Part shown: one piece after another, positions 8,419-9,683 of the stretch
Layout: each line of letters opens with the position of its first letter
Position numbering within the stretch: position 1 is the first letter of the stretch
From: Oscillospiraceae bacterium
Lineage (GTDB): Bacteria; Bacillota; Clostridia; Oscillospirales; Ruminococcaceae
Length of the DNA stretch: 9,683 bases
Assembly (NCBI GenBank): GCA_900762805.1
Contig: CAAFHY010000175.1
Span: 1-9,683, forward strand
Reading direction: 5' to 3'
Position numbers and translations under genes: made by a program
The notes under the pieces: generated by a model
Seen by the model: the letters and a program-made list of their open reading frames with translations, nothing else
Databases searched by the model: none
What the model was told of the DNA's origin: nothing

Positions 8419-8447
8419 ATCATATCGGACGGCATGGGGCAAAACAA
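8419..8447 (-). promoter_or_regulatory. Possible internal promoter for addBA
   Basis: On the minus strand TTGTTT (8447-8442, 3 of 6 matches to the -35) is followed by a 17-base spacer and TATGAT (8424-8419, 5 of 6 matches to the -10). Transcription would start near 8412, giving a leader of about 70 bases before addB. The region is the only AT-rich patch between dus and addB and carries a tandem TTAGA TTAGA (8418-8409) just downstream. The -35 is weak. The same T-rich run follows a feeble GGCC-GGCC stem (8448-8464), so a weak dus terminator is an alternative reading. Confidence 0.4.
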
Positions 8448-8485
8448 GGCCACAGCAGGCGGCCGCCCACAGGTCGGCAGGGCAG

Positions 8486-9475
8486 TCAGGGGCAGGAGCT
8501 GCCATCGGGCACACCGTCGTCAGCCGAAGCCGCCAATATCTCTTCGATCAGCGCCTTCAGCTCATCGAGGCTGTTCAGCGCCGCCGCCCGCCGGCGGAAA
8601 AGGGCGGCGCCGCGGAAGCCGGCGACGCTCCACATCACATGCTTGCGCGCCTCCGGCAAAGCACGTGCCTCGCCCTTCTGTGCACACATGTCGCTGATCT
8701 GCCGATAAAGCAGCGCCATGCGCTGCTCGGTGTCGGGCGGCGTGTACGGGCGGCCCGCCAGCGCAGCGGAAATCTCGGCAAATATAAACGGATCGCCCAG
8801 CGCCGCCCGGCCGACCATCACGGCATCGCAGCCCGTTTCGCGGAGCATCCGCAGCGCGTCGCCGCCCGACGCGATATCGCCGTTGCCGATGACCGGCACC
8901 GAAACGGCCCGCCTGACTCCGGCAATGAGCTGCCAGTCGGAATGGCCGCGGAACATCTGTGCCCGCGTGCGCGGGTGCAGCGTGATGGCCGACACCCCTG
9001 CCTGCTCCAGCATCACGGCAAAGTCGATGCAGTTGACCTCGTCAAAGCCGGCCCGCAGCTTGACGGTGACCGGCAGCCCGCCGGCGTTTCGCACCGCCGT
9101 GCGCACCAGCTCGGCAGCCAGCTCCGGCCGGCGCATCAGCGCGCTGCCCGAACCGCTGCCCTCGATCTTAGGCGCGGGACAGCCCATGTTGAGGTCGATA
9201 AAGTCGGGGCGGAGCGCCGCCGCCGCGCCGACCGCCGCCGGAAAGCTGTTCGGCTCGCAGCCGAACAGCTGAATGCCGAAGGGACGCTCGCAGGGCCGGA
9301 ACTGCATCAGCCGCGGCGATTTTCTGTCGCCCAGCGAGAGCGCCTTGGCGCTCACCATCTCGCTGACGGTGAAGCCGGCACCCAGCTCGCGGCAGACGGC
9401 GCGAAAGGCGCTGTCGGTGCAGCCGGCCATGGGGGCCAGCCCCGCGCAGGGCTCTTGAAGAAAGGAAAGACTCAT
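8486..9475 (-). CDS. dusB: tRNA-dihydrouridine synthase, DusB type
   Basis: FMN- and NADPH-dependent enzyme that reduces specific uridines in tRNA to dihydrouridine in the cytoplasm. The 329-residue length matches the DusB/NifR3-like family (E. coli DusB is 321). Visible motifs: APMAGCTDSAFR near the N-terminus (14-25, FMN-binding loop), NMGCPAPKI with the catalytic Cys99 (96-104), VKLRAGF (138-144, flavin-contacting Lys139), HPRTRAQMF (167-175), VIGNGDI (195-201) and MVGRAALGDPFIF (220-232), the last two forming the FMN phosphate site of the TIM barrel. The NMGCPAxK form separates it from DusA and DusC. A helical C-terminal region follows (about 245-315). The ATG is preceded by AGGCGG only four bases upstream, a slightly close but usable site, and it places the FMN loop at the usual distance from the N-terminus. 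It has its own promoter and may be co-transcribed with addBA. Which tRNA positions it modifies cannot be read from sequence. Confidence 0.94.
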   Translation of the reverse strand: MSLSFLQEPCAGLAPMAGCTDSAFRAVCRELGAGFTVSEMVSAKALSLGDRKSPRLMQFRPCERPFGIQLFGCEPNSFPAAVGAAAALRPDFIDLNMGCPAPKIEGSGSGSALMRRPELAAELVRTAVRNAGGLPVTVKLRAGFDEVNCIDFAVMLEQAGVSAITLHPRTRAQMFRGHSDWQLIAGVRRAVSVPVIGNGDIASGGDALRMLRETGCDAVMVGRAALGDPFIFAEISAALAGRPYTPPDTEQRMALLYRQISDMCAQKGEARALPEARKHVMWSVAGFRGAALFRRRAAALNSLDELKALIEEILAASADDGVPDGSSCP

Positions 9476-9500
9476 GATACCGCCTGTTTTCTCTGAAATA

Positions 9501-9519
9501 GCCGCGCCGTCGGCGCGGC
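9501..9519 (-). other. GC-rich hairpin in the dus 5' leader
   Basis: GCCGCGCC-GTC-GGCGCGGC is an 8-bp perfect stem with a 3-base loop, lying between the predicted start of transcription (about 9530) and the ribosome binding site (9485-9480). On the transcript it is followed by CTATTTC, not a real U-tract, so it is unlikely to be a strong terminator. It could protect the 5' end or be a remnant of an attenuator. No riboswitch or T-box pattern is seen. Confidence 0.45.
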
Positions 9520-9536
9520 GGGGTCTGTCATATCAG

Positions 9537-9565
9537 AGTATACCATAAAACGGCGGGCGGGTAAA
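9537..9565 (-). promoter_or_regulatory. Extended -10 promoter upstream of dus
   Basis: On the minus strand TTTACC (9565-9560, 4 of 6 matches to TTGACA) is spaced 17 bases from TATACT (9542-9537, 5 of 6 matches to TATAAT), and the -10 is preceded by TGG, an extended -10 (TGn). Transcription would begin near 9530, leaving a leader of about 55 bases. It would drive dus and, by read-through, possibly addBA. The remaining 9566-9683 contains no gene I can support. Confidence 0.6.
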
Positions 9566-9683
9566 GCCGCATCGGACGGGCAGGAGCGATTCCGCCGCCC
9601 CGCAAAGGCCGTCCCCCGCTTTGGAGCGGCCTCCCGCCGAAAAAATCCGCTCCGCGCTTTCAAATTGCCGCAAATGTGGTATA

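Noticed and set aside
8441..8464. Intrinsic terminator after dus
   Set aside because: The stem is only GGCC/GGCC plus one wobble pair, too weak to call despite the TTGTTTT run, which also serves as the -35 of the better-supported promoter.
441..9440. Frequent GCTGGCC/GGCCAGC 7-mer as a candidate Chi or other skewed signal
   Set aside because: On the coding strand it mostly encodes Leu-Ala with the preferred CTG and GCC codons, so codon bias explains it; genome-wide skew counts would be needed to argue otherwise.
9640..9645. T6 run on the minus strand as terminator of an upstream gene
   Set aside because: The bases before it (GCGGAGCGGA) have no complementary partner to form a stem.
9472..9663. 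Minus-strand 63-residue frame overlapping the dus start
   Set aside because: It runs across the predicted dus promoter and leader hairpin, is in a different frame from dus and has no recognisable features.

Overview
This window reads as chromosomal core sequence from a GC-rich member of the Firmicutes, most plausibly a Clostridia gut lineage of the Oscillospiraceae/Ruminococcaceae kind. That placement is inference. It rests on an AddAB-type (not RecBCD-type) recombination nuclease in the addB-addA order usual for Firmicutes, an AddB with the Fe-S cysteine pattern, a DusB-type tRNA-modifying enzyme, strong AGGAGG/AAGGAG Shine-Dalgarno sites, and high GC with strongly biased codons. No marker gene (rRNA or similar) is present to fix the taxonomy.

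All four genes lie on the minus strand, so transcription runs from right to left. In that order they are: a DusB-like tRNA-dihydrouridine synthase (9475-8486) behind a good extended -10 promoter; a 142-bp gap with a possible second promoter; addB (8343-5188) and addA (5191-1793), joined by a 4-nt ATGA overlap; a 239-bp GC-rich gap ending in a strong TTGACA-type promoter; and a UMF1-family major facilitator transporter (1553-18). The four reading frames look intact.

AddA and AddB together form the helicase-nuclease that resects double-strand breaks for RecA. Their overlap suggests coupled translation at matched amounts. Dus acts on tRNA and may share read-through transcription with addBA without sharing a function. 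The transporter has its own promoter and looks like a separate unit.

I see no CRISPR array, phage, transposon, toxin-antitoxin, defence island, tRNA or rRNA here, and no convincing undescribed system. The most unusual sequence features are a perfect 16-bp inverted repeat bracketing the last membrane helix and stop codon of the transporter gene, a large hydrophilic insert in that transporter, and a TTGACA-N14-TGTCAA inverted repeat exactly over its promoter.
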